Shown here: piece after piece, positions 1 through 8,564 of the stretch
How the letters are laid out: the number at the start of each line of letters is the position of its first letter
Numbering within the stretch: position 1 is the first letter of the stretch
Source of the DNA: Nitrosococcus wardiae
GTDB lineage: Bacteria; Pseudomonadota; Gammaproteobacteria; Nitrosococcales; Nitrosococcaceae
Assembly (NCBI RefSeq): GCF_004421105.1
Contig: NZ_CP038033.1
Location: forward strand, 825,659-889,658
Direction of reading: 5' to 3'
DNA length: 64,000 bases
The notes under the pieces: generated by a model
What the model saw: the letters and a program-made list of their open reading frames with translations, nothing else
What the model was told of the DNA's origin: nothing
The model's database searches: none
Position numbers and translations under genes: made by a program

Positions 1-1289
1 AGGCCCATATGGAGATGGGGGATATTCCCATCGTGGATAAAGGCGGTTATGTCTTATTGGGCAGTGACGACTATGTGCTGCGGATGTTGGCAGCGAACAA
101 GGACCAGAAAGCTTTTAACGACTATGTGGCCTGGACTTTGAAAGCAAGCCAATGCCTGGGGATTAAGGTGGTCAATCCCGGCGGCATCAGCGCCTTCAAA
201 TTCAACCAACGCAAGCTAGATCTCGACGAACCAGGTCCCTACTACGGCGCCACGCCGCGCCAGGTCCTGCTTCATCTTGCCCGTGCAGTACATGAGCTAG
301 GCGTTCCCCACCCCCTTCATGTCCATGGCTGTAATCTGGGTGTGCCGGGCAACATAGAGACCACTTTAAATACCATCCAGGGGATTGAGGGCCTTCCCAT
401 GCATCTTACCCATGTACAATTCCATAGCTATGGAACTGAAGGTGACCGCAAGTTCTCCTCCGGGGCAGCCCAAATCGCGGAAGCAGTGAAGGAGCACGCC
501 AATATTACTATTGACGTCGGTCAGATTCTCTTTGGACAAACTGTTACGGCTTCAGGTGACAATATGCGCCAGTATGCTGGCCACACCCATGCCCGCCCCA
601 AGAAGTGGGTCTGCATGGATATTGAATGTGATGCAGGCTGCGGCATTGTTCCTTTTAAATACCGGGATAAGAGCTTTGTCAATGCCCTACAGTGGGCCAT
701 TGGTCTAGAAATCTTTCTTTTAGTGGATGACCCTTGGCGGGTATTCCTCACCACCGATCATCCTAATGGCGCACCCTTTGTCACTTACCCCCATCTCATC
801 CGATTATTGATGGACCGTAGTTTCCGTAATGACATGCTAGCCACTATCCATCCGGATGCTGCCCTAGCAAGCACTCTAGGCGCTATTGACCGAGAGTACT
901 CCCTCTACGAAATCGCCATCATCACTCGGGCCGGAGCCGCTAAGCTACTTGGCCTTTCAGACCGGGGGCATCTGGGTGTTGGGGCGGCAGCCGATATCAC
1001 CGTCTATACGGAACATGAAGACAAAGAAAAAATGTTCTCTAAACCCGACTATGTCTTTAAGGACGGAGAACTAGTGGTTAAAAATGGAGAGATCGTCAAG
1101 GTGACCTGGGGAACCACTCACGTGGTCCGGCCAGAGTTCGATAACGGCATAGAAAAAGAGCTTGCTAGCTACTTTGATCGTTATCTTTCCATGAAGCTTA
1201 GCAATTTTAAAATAGACGATGAAGAAATTGTTCACCCTGGACGGGGCCGTATTCAGGTGCATCCCTGTCATGGGGGAGCATCCCAATGA
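1..1289 (+). CDS. fhcA: Formyltransferase/hydrolase complex subunit A (formylmethanofuran dehydrogenase subunit A homologue), 5' end missing
   Basis: The reading frame is open from the first base, so the gene begins outside the window; about 428 codons of a protein normally near 550 residues are present. It is an amidohydrolase-fold protein: histidine-rich segments HVHGCNLG and HLTHVQFHSYG and the motif TTDHPNGAPF with its catalytic-type Asp are visible, as in archaeal FwdA. In the Fhc complex this subunit hydrolyses formyl-methanofuran to formate. The stop codon overlaps the start of fhcD by four bases (ATGA), showing one operon. The missing upstream gene is probably fhcB, by analogy with methylotroph operons (inference). 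Family assignment is strong; activity in this organism is inferred. Confidence 0.93.
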   Translation, partial: AHMEMGDIPIVDKGGYVLLGSDDYVLRMLAANKDQKAFNDYVAWTLKASQCLGIKVVNPGGISAFKFNQRKLDLDEPGPYYGATPRQVLLHLARAVHELGVPHPLHVHGCNLGVPGNIETTLNTIQGIEGLPMHLTHVQFHSYGTEGDRKFSSGAAQIAEAVKEHANITIDVGQILFGQTVTASGDNMRQYAGHTHARPKKWVCMDIECDAGCGIVPFKYRDKSFVNALQWAIGLEIFLLVDDPWRVFLTTDHPNGAPFVTYPHLIRLLMDRSFRNDMLATIHPDAALASTLGAIDREYSLYEIAIITRAGAAKLLGLSDRGHLGVGAAADITVYTEHEDKEKMFSKPDYVFKDGELVVKNGEIVKVTWGTTHVVRPEFDNGIEKELASYFDRYLSMKLSNFKIDDEEIVHPGRGRIQVHPCHGGASQ

Positions 1290-2182
1290 TCATCAACGGC
1301 GTCAAGATTGACCCCTCTTTTGCTGAAGCTTTCCCCATGAAAGCCACCCGGGTCATTATTACCGCTCAAAATCTCAAGTGGGCCCATCATTCGGCTCAAG
1401 CCATGACGGGGTTTGCGACTTCAGTAATTGCCTGCGGTTGTGAAGCAGGCATTGAGCGTGAATTAGCCCCTTCTGAAACCCCGGACGGACGACCCGGGGT
1501 TGCCGTTTTGATATTTGCTATGGGAAGCAAAGGATTGGCCAAGCAGCTTGAAACCCGGGCTGGTCAATGCGTGCTCACTTCACCCACTTCCGCTTTATTT
1601 GCCGGAATCCAGGAGGGTGAATCCCTTCCCCTGGGAAAAAATCTTCGCTTTTTTGGCGACGGCTTTCAGATATCAAAACTGATTAATGGCCGCCGCTACT
1701 GGCGGGTTCCTGTCATGGACGGCGAATTTCTCACTGAAGAAACTGTGGGCCTGATCTCTGCCATAGGAGGTGGCAACTTTCTCGTTCTTGCCCAATCCCA
1801 ACCCCAAGCTCTTGCTGCCTGCGAGGCAGCTATTGTAGCCATGGAAAAAATTCCCAATGTCATTATGCCCTTTCCCGGCGGCATAGTTCGCTCAGGCTCA
1901 AAAGTAGGTTCTAAGTACAAGGGGCTGAATGCCTCCACCAACGAAGCTTTTTGTCCTACCCTAAAAGGGCAAACCCGAACTGAGCTTTCGGCCGAAATTG
2001 AATCGGTGATGGAAATCGTCATTGATGGTCTTTCTGAAGAAGACATCCAAAAAGCCATGCGCGCCGGAATCTCCGCCGCCTGTAGTCTCGGAGCCCAAAA
2101 TGGGATCTCTCGCATCAGCGCAGGTAATTACGGTGGTAGACTTGGTCCCTTTCATTTTCACCTCCAGGAAATCATGGCATGA
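1286..2182 (+). CDS. fhcD: Formylmethanofuran--tetrahydromethanopterin N-formyltransferase
   Basis: A 298-residue protein, the usual length of the Ftr/FhcD family. It moves the formyl group between N5-formyl-H4MPT and methanofuran, as a subunit of the cytoplasmic Fhc complex that ends in formate release. Recognisable family segments include the N-terminal VKIDPSFAEAFPMKATRVII and the glycine-rich MPFPGGIVRSGSKVGSKYKG region near the middle-to-C-terminal part. The start ATG overlaps the fhcA stop, implying translational coupling. A 90-base spacer follows before fhcC. Codon use and composition look like the neighbours. The only realistic alternative name is ftr, the archaeal orthologue. Confidence 0.95.
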   Translation: MIINGVKIDPSFAEAFPMKATRVIITAQNLKWAHHSAQAMTGFATSVIACGCEAGIERELAPSETPDGRPGVAVLIFAMGSKGLAKQLETRAGQCVLTSPTSALFAGIQEGESLPLGKNLRFFGDGFQISKLINGRRYWRVPVMDGEFLTEETVGLISAIGGGNFLVLAQSQPQALAACEAAIVAMEKIPNVIMPFPGGIVRSGSKVGSKYKGLNASTNEAFCPTLKGQTRTELSAEIESVMEIVIDGLSEEDIQKAMRAGISAACSLGAQNGISRISAGNYGGRLGPFHFHLQEIMA

Positions 2183-2272
2183 CGAATGGCTTAGCAGCAG
2201 AATGACCCAGTTACAGAATGAGTCTTTCTTTTTGCCGATATCCCATAGGACGATGGTTTATGGAAATCTCCC

Positions 2273-3097
2273 ATGAATATGCTGACTCTAACTTTGAAAA
2301 CTACTCCTCCCCAGGGGGTGGATGTCTCCCCGCTTACTCCAGAAAATTTAGCAGACCTCTCTAAGGCTGAAATAGGCTCTATTGCCTTGATGACAGGCAA
2401 TCGCCGCCTACGGGTAGATGAACTCTTTGAGATTTCCGGGGACAATACCAAGCACCTAGTTTTCACCGGCGAAACTGCCCTGCTTGATTACCTAGGTAAA
2501 AATCTTTCTGGCGGCCAAATCGAGGTCCAGGGTCCTTGCGGTGCCTATGTAGGCATGGGCATGAATACTGGTCAAATCCATGTCCGCGGCAATAGCGGTG
2601 CTTTTGCAGGCTGTGAAATGGGGGGAGGATTACTCCGAATTGAAGGTAATAGTGGTGATTTCCTAGGCGCTGCCCGACCTGGTAACAAAATTGGCATGTG
2701 GGGGGGAACAATCATTGTCACTGGAAATGTGGGCGCCCGTGCTGGAGACCACATGCGTCGGGGAACTTTGCTTATCGAGGGAAACGCAGGTGATTACTTG
2801 GGCTCACGCATGTTAGCGGGCACGATTGCGGTGTTGGGGAAAACTGGAATTTATCCAGGATATGGTATGAAACGAGGGACTCTTTTGCTTTGGCAAGCCC
2901 CCTCTAAGTTGAGCACAACATTTAATGACTGCGGCTATCACACGCTAGGTTTTTTACCCCTCATGCTGAAATCTTACCAGAGTCTGGAAACCCGCTTTAC
3001 CAACCTTACTAAAACGGATCGGGTCCATCGTTTTTGCGGTGATATGGCCACTTTGGGCCATGGTGAGATTTTGATCCAGATCCAAGAAACTGCTTAA
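2273..3097 (+). CDS. fhcC: Formyltransferase/hydrolase complex subunit C
   Basis: A 274-residue protein made mostly of a right-handed beta-helix with repeated Gly-x-x-x-Gly units (for example MGGGLLRIEGNSGDFLG, GGTIIVTGNVGARAG, GTLLIEGNAGDYLG, GTIAVLGKTGIYPG) between about residues 75 and 205. This is the FwdC/GltB C-terminal type fold that holds the polyglutamate tail of methanofuran in the Fhc complex. It follows fhcD in the same direction. No strong ribosome binding site precedes the ATG at 2273, and a second in-frame ATG lies two codons later, so the exact start is open. It is the last fhc gene visible. Confidence 0.93.
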   Translation: MNMLTLTLKTTPPQGVDVSPLTPENLADLSKAEIGSIALMTGNRRLRVDELFEISGDNTKHLVFTGETALLDYLGKNLSGGQIEVQGPCGAYVGMGMNTGQIHVRGNSGAFAGCEMGGGLLRIEGNSGDFLGAARPGNKIGMWGGTIIVTGNVGARAGDHMRRGTLLIEGNAGDYLGSRMLAGTIAVLGKTGIYPGYGMKRGTLLLWQAPSKLSTTFNDCGYHTLGFLPLMLKSYQSLETRFTNLTKTDRVHRFCGDMATLGHGEILIQIQETA

Positions 3098-3442
3098 AAA
3101 TATACTCTATTAATGCTCACATGGAAATCTTATTTCCTGTTGTTGGTATAATAGCGCCTTTTTTGTACCCCAAATGGACATGGCAACCCTCCCCAATCTG
3201 GCCCTAAAAGCAGACTACTCCTACAGCTGGGCCAAAATCTAGGGGCAACATTTGGGCAGAATAACAATATCTTTGGGTATAACGTTCGATTGAGCAGGGA
3301 TACATTTCCCTATGTCAGTGTCAACTCAACCCACTGTTATTTGGATTCTGACGATTTAGCTCAGGGTATACAGCCCTTTCTCCGTCTATTTTCCATTAAG
3401 TTTTTTTGTTTTTCGCTAAACACGTAAGAGGGTAATTAATTT
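3098..3442. other. Intergenic region between fhcC and fbp
   Basis: 345 bases without a convincing gene. An extended -10 promoter-like box lies at 3144-3152. A stop-free run at 3242-3427 has no start or recognisable homology. The string at 3242-3258 (GGGGCAACATTTGGGCA) resembles the leader of the integrase gene at the right end of the window. Confidence 0.5.
3144..3152 (+). promoter_or_regulatory. Candidate extended -10 promoter upstream of fbp
   Basis: TGGTATAAT is a consensus extended -10 element (TGn followed by TATAAT). No good -35 hexamer is seen at the usual distance, which extended -10 promoters can tolerate. A transcript would carry a leader of roughly 280 bases before fbp. Purely sequence-based. 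Confidence 0.35.
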
Positions 3443-4450
3443 ATGCATAGTGGTACCTTTTTAACTCAGTTCATTCTCGAGGAACAACGCAGTATTCCCA
3501 ATGCTACAGGCGATTTTACTGGGCTGCTTAACGATATCGTGACTGCCTGTAAAACTATCTCCCACTTAGTTAACCGTGGTGGTCTCATCGATATACTGGG
3601 GACTGCGGGGACTGAAAATGTCCAAGGTGAAGGCCAGAAAAAGCTCGATGTGATCAGCAATGAGGTCATGGTGAAGTCTCTGGAATGGACGGGACATCTA
3701 GCCGCCATGGCCTCAGAAGAAGTTGAAGGTATCATTTCAATTCCTAACCAATATCCTAAGGGTAAATACCTTTTGCTTTTTGATCCTTTGGATGGCTCTT
3801 CCAATATTGATGTCAACATTTCGGTAGGAACCATCTTCTCCATCCTACGCTGTCCGGATGGAGTGCCTGAGCCCACCGAGAAAGATTTCCTACAACCGGG
3901 TACCCAACAAGTTTGTGCTGGATTTTGCATCTACGGTCCTACCACTATGATGGTGTTAACGACCGGCCATGGCGTCAATGGTTTCACCCTAGACCAGGAC
4001 ATTGGCGAATTTATCCTTACCCATCCTAATATGACCATCCCGAAGGATACCGGGGAATTCGCCATCAATATGTCTAATCAGCGTTTCTGGGAAGCACCGG
4101 TACAACGGTATATTGAGGAATGTATACAAGGGAAGGAAGGTCCCCGAGGCAAGAATTTCAACATGCGTTGGGTTGCCTCCATGGTGGCAGAAGTCTACCG
4201 GATTCTAACCCGAGGCGGGATTTTCATGTACCCCTGGGATAGCCGGGATCCAAGCAAACCTGGCCGATTGCGTTTAATGTATGAAGCCAATCCCATGAGC
4301 TTCATCGTGGAACAAGCTGGTGGTGCCAGCTCCACTAGCCAACAGCGAATTTTAGAAGTAGAGCCGGAAGGTATTCACCAACGAGTACCTGTCATCCTCG
4401 GCTCTAAAAATGAAGTGGAACGGGTGGTAGCTTACCATAAAGAAGCCTAG
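3443..4450 (+). CDS. fbp: Fructose-1,6-bisphosphatase, class I
   Basis: A 335-residue cytoplasmic enzyme that hydrolyses fructose 1,6-bisphosphate to fructose 6-phosphate in gluconeogenesis and, in autotrophs, the Calvin cycle. The metal-binding signature [10 protein letters not shown] is at about residues 114-123 and the SEE motif at 91-93. Length and motifs match class I FBPases. The ATG at 3443 is preceded by AGAGGG at a suitable distance. It lies downstream of the fhc genes but with a 345-base gap, so it is probably transcribed separately. Its product can feed fructose 6-phosphate to the sucrose pathway coded at 37-42 kb (inference). Confidence 0.97.
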   Translation: MHSGTFLTQFILEEQRSIPNATGDFTGLLNDIVTACKTISHLVNRGGLIDILGTAGTENVQGEGQKKLDVISNEVMVKSLEWTGHLAAMASEEVEGIISIPNQYPKGKYLLLFDPLDGSSNIDVNISVGTIFSILRCPDGVPEPTEKDFLQPGTQQVCAGFCIYGPTTMMVLTTGHGVNGFTLDQDIGEFILTHPNMTIPKDTGEFAINMSNQRFWEAPVQRYIEECIQGKEGPRGKNFNMRWVASMVAEVYRILTRGGIFMYPWDSRDPSKPGRLRLMYEANPMSFIVEQAGGASSTSQQRILEVEPEGIHQRVPVILGSKNEVERVVAYHKEA

Positions 4451-4484
4451 CTTCTCTGCATAGAAGAAAATTTTTATTGGCTAA

Positions 4485-4521
4485 ATTGGTCCCCATGGGA
4501 GATATTTCCACGGGGACCAAT
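4485..4521. terminator. Hairpin between convergent fbp and multicopper oxidase genes
   Basis: The arms ATTGGTCCCC (4485-4494) and GGGGACCAAT (4512-4521) are perfectly complementary, and the stem extends inward with one mismatch. It sits between two converging genes, the place of a bidirectional terminator. There is no clear U-run, so intrinsic termination is uncertain. Confidence 0.55.
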
Positions 4522-4588
4522 ATCCTTTCCAATTACGTCTTCTACCCTTTAAAGTTCCAAGAAGAGCTCGGACTTAAATGAAAATGCC

Positions 4589-6322
4589 TTACTTTTCTGC
4601 TTTTGCCATATGCCGAGTATGACTAGCACGTCTTTTAAATGCGCCCATTACAATCACAATCCCCCCTAATAGTAATCCAGCAAGAAAAGTTAATAATAGA
4701 GAGCGGATACTGACGAAGCCCACTACAAGTTCAGGATCACCTAATATGCCTGCTTCGTCATAGCTACTCCAAGCCGGTACTTTTCTTTCATAGAACGCTT
4801 TAGAGAAAAACGGCTTGATATCTACGCCATGGAGTAGCGGCATATAATTTTCACCCAGATAGGAATGATAAACGATCAAGGTAATCCCTCCTCCTGGATA
4901 CATCCCGTCCGAAGTCAGCGCCTTCTCTTGGTGATCGTGGAACATCCATACCCCTTCGCCGAAGCTATGCAAACCATCATCAATGGTAGTGAGGACTAAA
5001 TCCAAGCGCTGGGCTGGACTGAGATCAGCCACATCCCGCGTAATCTGAGCCTCCGGGTTATGCTCTATCCCATCGTAATGGGTGATTCTCATCCTGTGCC
5101 CATGGCTATGGATAGCAATGTACTTATCGTCTCCCCCATTGGCCAGACGCAATTTGATACGCTCATTGGCATTGACAACGATAAGTGATTCTCGCAACGT
5201 ATAGGGAAATGACTGCCCATTGAGCAAAAAGTAATCAGGGGTACCCTCAGTCATATCATAGCCGCGGGTGGTGGCCTTGGCGATCAAGCGGGGATCATTT
5301 GCTGTTTTGATTAAATTATTAAGATCCTGGTCCACCTCCTGGTAGATTAGATCATATTCGCGATCGTAATTTTCTTTAACGGCCACGGAAGGATGACGTA
5401 CCTGTCCTGCTCCCACATTTAAGGTTTGGACCCAGTTATTGGGGCGATTCTCTTCCACAACGAACATCCCCATTAGCCCTAGCATGACATGGACAGGTGC
5501 CTGTTCATGGCAGTGATAAAGCATGGTGCCAGTCTGTCTTGGCTTCATTTCATAAACAAAACTTTCGCCAGGCATCACCGGGCGGTGGCTGGTCTCTGGC
5601 ACCCCATCATTACCTTTGCCCATCCCATTCATGTAAGGATGATCGACCCCATGAAAATGGATCGTGTGAGGCAGATAATGGGTATTTTCTAGGATTATTC
5701 TGATCATATCCCCTGCTTCGACCCGGATGGTGGGGGAAGGTAATCGCAATAAGGGGTTAGCCTTCAGACTTTCGAAGTTTTCAGTAGACATGCCGTGGGT
5801 TTTAGGGACAAAGGCCCAAAAACCAGGCTGAATACCTGGAGCAATGAAATAACCAGGAATAGGTTCAGGATAGTCGGGGGAACGTCCGTTTAATTCGGCC
5901 ACTTCAAGCCGGATCTCAATAACATCTGGGTCACCGTCCCCATCCGAGTCTTTCCCCTTAGTGACGGCATCCATCGCCAATCCTGATTCCATCAAAGTAT
6001 CATGGGAAATATTGTTAGTGCCTTTCACAAAAGCAGCCACTAAAGCAGGATTATCTGGGTTACAAAGAGAGGATTCCTCTATCTCAACCTCATCAATAAT
6101 CTGGGATTTCCGCCATAGGGGATCCACTTCCGGACACAGAGGTTCTGTTTCCAACTTTGACAGATCAAATTTGGCGGTAGGAGGTGGAGATTGATAAGCG
6201 GTTTTTCTAAGGGGGAAGGCAAGCAGCGCAGCTCCAAACAGGGTAACGCCCAGGAAAAATACCACCAGAAAACGGCGTGAAACCATCTTTGGTTTAACCT
6301 CATAAAGGTTCGACCAGCTCAT
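4589..6322 (-). CDS. Membrane-anchored multicopper oxidase (two-cupredoxin type)
   Basis: A 577-residue protein with an N-terminal hydrophobic segment (about 18-37, signal anchor) and a C-terminal one (about 540-563), so the oxidase body likely faces the periplasm. Copper-ligand motifs are HTIHFHGVDH (219-228), YHCH followed by H278 and M284 in the first cupredoxin domain, and HSHGH (405-409) and FHDH (461-464) in the second. The Cys of a type 1 copper site is present only in the first domain; the second has Asp in its place. An Asp-rich stretch DSDGDGDPD (126-134) resembles a Ca-binding loop. Substrate is unknown. Relatives include two-domain laccases and NirK-like proteins. Confidence 0.85.
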   Translation of the reverse strand: MSWSNLYEVKPKMVSRRFLVVFFLGVTLFGAALLAFPLRKTAYQSPPPTAKFDLSKLETEPLCPEVDPLWRKSQIIDEVEIEESSLCNPDNPALVAAFVKGTNNISHDTLMESGLAMDAVTKGKDSDGDGDPDVIEIRLEVAELNGRSPDYPEPIPGYFIAPGIQPGFWAFVPKTHGMSTENFESLKANPLLRLPSPTIRVEAGDMIRIILENTHYLPHTIHFHGVDHPYMNGMGKGNDGVPETSHRPVMPGESFVYEMKPRQTGTMLYHCHEQAPVHVMLGLMGMFVVEENRPNNWVQTLNVGAGQVRHPSVAVKENYDREYDLIYQEVDQDLNNLIKTANDPRLIAKATTRGYDMTEGTPDYFLLNGQSFPYTLRESLIVVNANERIKLRLANGGDDKYIAIHSHGHRMRITHYDGIEHNPEAQITRDVADLSPAQRLDLVLTTIDDGLHSFGEGVWMFHDHQEKALTSDGMYPGGGITLIVYHSYLGENYMPLLHGVDIKPFFSKAFYERKVPAWSSYDEAGILGDPELVVGFVSIRSLLLTFLAGLLLGGIVIVMGAFKRRASHTRHMAKAEK

Positions 6323-6410
6323 CGAACCGATGGATTATTACAATTTTCAGGTTCCCTCAGGAGAGAGCTGATTCCTGACGGTGGGTGATTTTGAAAAGAC
6401 CTGCTCAAGC

Positions 6411-6438
6411 CAGGTAGTGACTAATTAGTCACTACCTG
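6411..6438. promoter_or_regulatory. Perfect 28-bp palindrome, candidate operator
   Basis: The half site CAGGTAGTGACTAA (6411-6424) is followed directly by its exact reverse complement (6425-6438) with no loop. It lies in the 281-base region between the divergent multicopper oxidase (start 6322) and the membrane acyltransferase gene (start 6604). The lack of loop and of a U-run argues for a dimeric-regulator binding site rather than a terminator. No regulator gene is adjacent. Confidence 0.6.
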
Positions 6439-6603
6439 AAAGTCATTAGTTCCAGGCGATTTAAAAGTTTATTAAAGACAAATGTCCCCTTAGTTCAGTC
6501 ACCTGATAGCTTTCAAAAGATCAAAAAGATAAACTTTTTGTGGAAACTACGACTCTAGATAAAAAATAATTGCCCAAAAGGTGGGCCGAAGAGGGAGCCA
6601 GCA

Positions 6604-7788
6604 TTGAGTCAGTCAGGACTCTTATCAGCCACTGCACCCCGCATCGTCTCTGTGGATCTCATGCGAGGAATTGTCATGGTCATCATGGCCATTGACCATG
6701 TCCGTAATTTCTTCAGCCCCTTTCCTTACCCACCCGAGGATCTTGCCCAAGCCTCTGCCGGATTGTTTTTAACCCGCTGGATCACTCACTTTTGTGCGCC
6801 AGTGTTTATCTTTCTGGCTGGAACCAGCGCCTACCTCTACCGCCGCAACCGAAGTTACTCCCATCACGAGCTAGCATATTTTCTAGTCACCAGAGGGCTA
6901 TGGCTTATCTTTATTGAGTTATCAGTTATCAACCTCTCCTGGACTTTCGGCTGGTATCCCTATCTTTTTGTTCAGGTGATTTGGGTCATCGGTTGGTCAA
7001 TGATCTACTTAGCCGGAATGCTCTATCTGCCGTTTTGGTTGTCCATGGGAATCGCCCTTGCAATGATAGCGGGTCATAATCTACTCGATCCCATCCAAGC
7101 CCAACAATTCGGCGACTGGTCCATCCTCTGGAACATCTTACATGAAATGGGAGGCCAGCCAGTTTCAGTTATCAATTACTTTTTTGTCGTCTATCCGCTG
7201 ATTCCTTGGCTTGGGGTAATGGTGGCAGGCTATGGCTTTGGTCACCTCGTGATCCTGCCAGCCGACCGCCGCAATCCTCTCCTCTATAAACTTGGCCTAG
7301 GATTAGTTGCCGCTTTTTTTATTCTTCGCGGCTTCAATCTCTATGGTGACCCGGAGCCCTGGCAACCCAGTGAGCGCGGCCTTCTGTTCAGCTTTCTTGA
7401 GATTTTGAATACCGAGAAGTACCCACCATCACTGGCCTATTTATTGATGACCTTAGGCCCAGCCATTGCTTTGCTACCCGTGATTGAAAAATGGCGTGGA
7501 CGGCTCGCCGATGGAGTGAAGGTATTCGGGCAGGTCCCCTTTTTCTACTACCTCGTGCACCTACTCTTCATCCACACCCTGGCGATGCTTTGGATCAGAT
7601 GGACATTTGGTACTTGGGATCGACTGCGGTACCTCTCCCACTCTGGCGACTTTCCGGAAAGTTATGAACCCAGCCTGCTGCGGATTTACCTAGTGTGGAT
7701 TATAGTAGTGGGAGCACTCTATCCCCTGTGCCGATGGTATGCTCATCTCAAAAAACGTAGCCAAAGCTGGTGGCTGAGCTACCTCTAA
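6604..7788 (+). CDS. DUF1624 / HGSNAT-like membrane acyltransferase
   Basis: A 394-residue integral membrane protein with at least eight hydrophobic segments. The N-terminal motif RIVSVDLMRGIVMVIMAIDH is typical of the DUF1624/heparan-alpha-glucosaminide N-acetyltransferase catalytic domain and YeiB-like proteins; the Asp-His pair is the conserved membrane-embedded element. These proteins are thought to move acetyl groups across membranes, but the acceptor here is unknown. The start is TTG at 6604 with GAGGGAG upstream; the next in-frame ATG (6661) would cut into the conserved motif. It is transcribed away from the oxidase gene, and the shared 28-bp palindrome may control both. Confidence 0.8.
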   Translation: MSQSGLLSATAPRIVSVDLMRGIVMVIMAIDHVRNFFSPFPYPPEDLAQASAGLFLTRWITHFCAPVFIFLAGTSAYLYRRNRSYSHHELAYFLVTRGLWLIFIELSVINLSWTFGWYPYLFVQVIWVIGWSMIYLAGMLYLPFWLSMGIALAMIAGHNLLDPIQAQQFGDWSILWNILHEMGGQPVSVINYFFVVYPLIPWLGVMVAGYGFGHLVILPADRRNPLLYKLGLGLVAAFFILRGFNLYGDPEPWQPSERGLLFSFLEILNTEKYPPSLAYLLMTLGPAIALLPVIEKWRGRLADGVKVFGQVPFFYYLVHLLFIHTLAMLWIRWTFGTWDRLRYLSHSGDFPESYEPSLLRIYLVWIIVVGALYPLCRWYAHLKKRSQSWWLSYL

Positions 7789-7883
7789 ATTTTCCTTATC
7801 CCCCTAGCCCCTTGAGAAAAATTATCCAACTCAATTTGGGGAAAGCCAAAATCTATTAAAAGGTATTTCTTTTGAAATTATTG

Positions 7884-8564
7884 TCAGCGCCTATTCAAAG
7901 CGCGCTTAAGCAAAACAATAGCCTTTGGATCAAGGCTAGATTGCCGCTGCCCAGCACAGCATAAAGCGCTGCGAAATCCCAGATAATCAGCTCCTAAAGG
8001 CAGCAGCTTGGGTATATCCTCAAAACTAAGGGAACCTGCTAAGCCGCTCACCAGACCACCACTGCGAACTGCTTGAACGAAGCCACTCAGCTCAGCCAGT
8101 GACAGATGGCTGAGCAAATTGCGGCCATCTTTAGTGGCCGTATCCAACATGGCTCCTGTAAAGCCTGCCTGTTGCATCAAGGATATCCAAGAAAAGTTGG
8201 GCTGTTTGTCGGCAAACATTACTCCCACCAAAGAAACTCCTTGAACTGCCAACGGCTGCAGTGCCACTAGGCAATCAGGTACCCGGCCATCGGGGAACAA
8301 ACCAATTTTCACGTAGTTCACTCCCGTGGCTGCAATTTGTTCCACGGCGTGGCAAATGGGTGCGGGTTTCATGGAGAGATCACCGATAGTGGCACTAGTA
8401 GGACAACGACCTCCAATCAGTCCGACAGCTTGGCAAATGGTTTCTGAGGGTAGAGCCCCCAAAGCCCCTTCTTTGGGTTCCTTAAGATCAATGATGTCAG
8501 GCCCTTCCGCAAGCACAGTGGTGACCTCTTCCAGATTACGAACACTGACCAGCCAGCGGTTCAT
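7884..8564 (-). CDS. mfnB: (5-formylfuran-3-yl)methyl phosphate synthase
   Basis: A 226-residue protein (from the ATG at 8564) of the MfnB/DUF556 family, which condenses two glyceraldehyde 3-phosphate molecules into the furan precursor of methanofuran. Signature segments DLKEPKEGALGA (about 26-37, with Lys28), YVKIGLF (Lys86) and DTATKDG (Asp141, Lys145) carry the lysine/aspartate residues typical of this TIM-barrel enzyme. The start overlaps the upstream gene stop by four bases (ATGA), which fixes it and shows coupling. A longer in-frame extension to 8627 is open but would overlap the upstream gene. It supplies methanofuran for the Fhc complex coded at 1-3.1 kb (inference). Confidence 0.88.
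   Translation of the reverse strand: MNRWLVSVRNLEEVTTVLAEGPDIIDLKEPKEGALGALPSETICQAVGLIGGRCPTSATIGDLSMKPAPICHAVEQIAATGVNYVKIGLFPDGRVPDCLVALQPLAVQGVSLVGVMFADKQPNFSWISLMQQAGFTGAMLDTATKDGRNLLSHLSLAELSGFVQAVRSGGLVSGLAGSLSFEDIPKLLPLGADYLGFRSALCCAGQRQSSLDPKAIVLLKRALNRR

Noticed and set aside
1696-2115. Open frame of 139 codons on the minus strand inside fhcD
   Set aside because: It is an antisense shadow of a well-supported gene, with no family-like sequence and no ribosome site.
3466-3930. Open frame of 154 codons on the minus strand inside fbp
   Set aside because: Antisense shadow of fbp; composition rich in Ser and Pro reflects the reverse of the coding strand.
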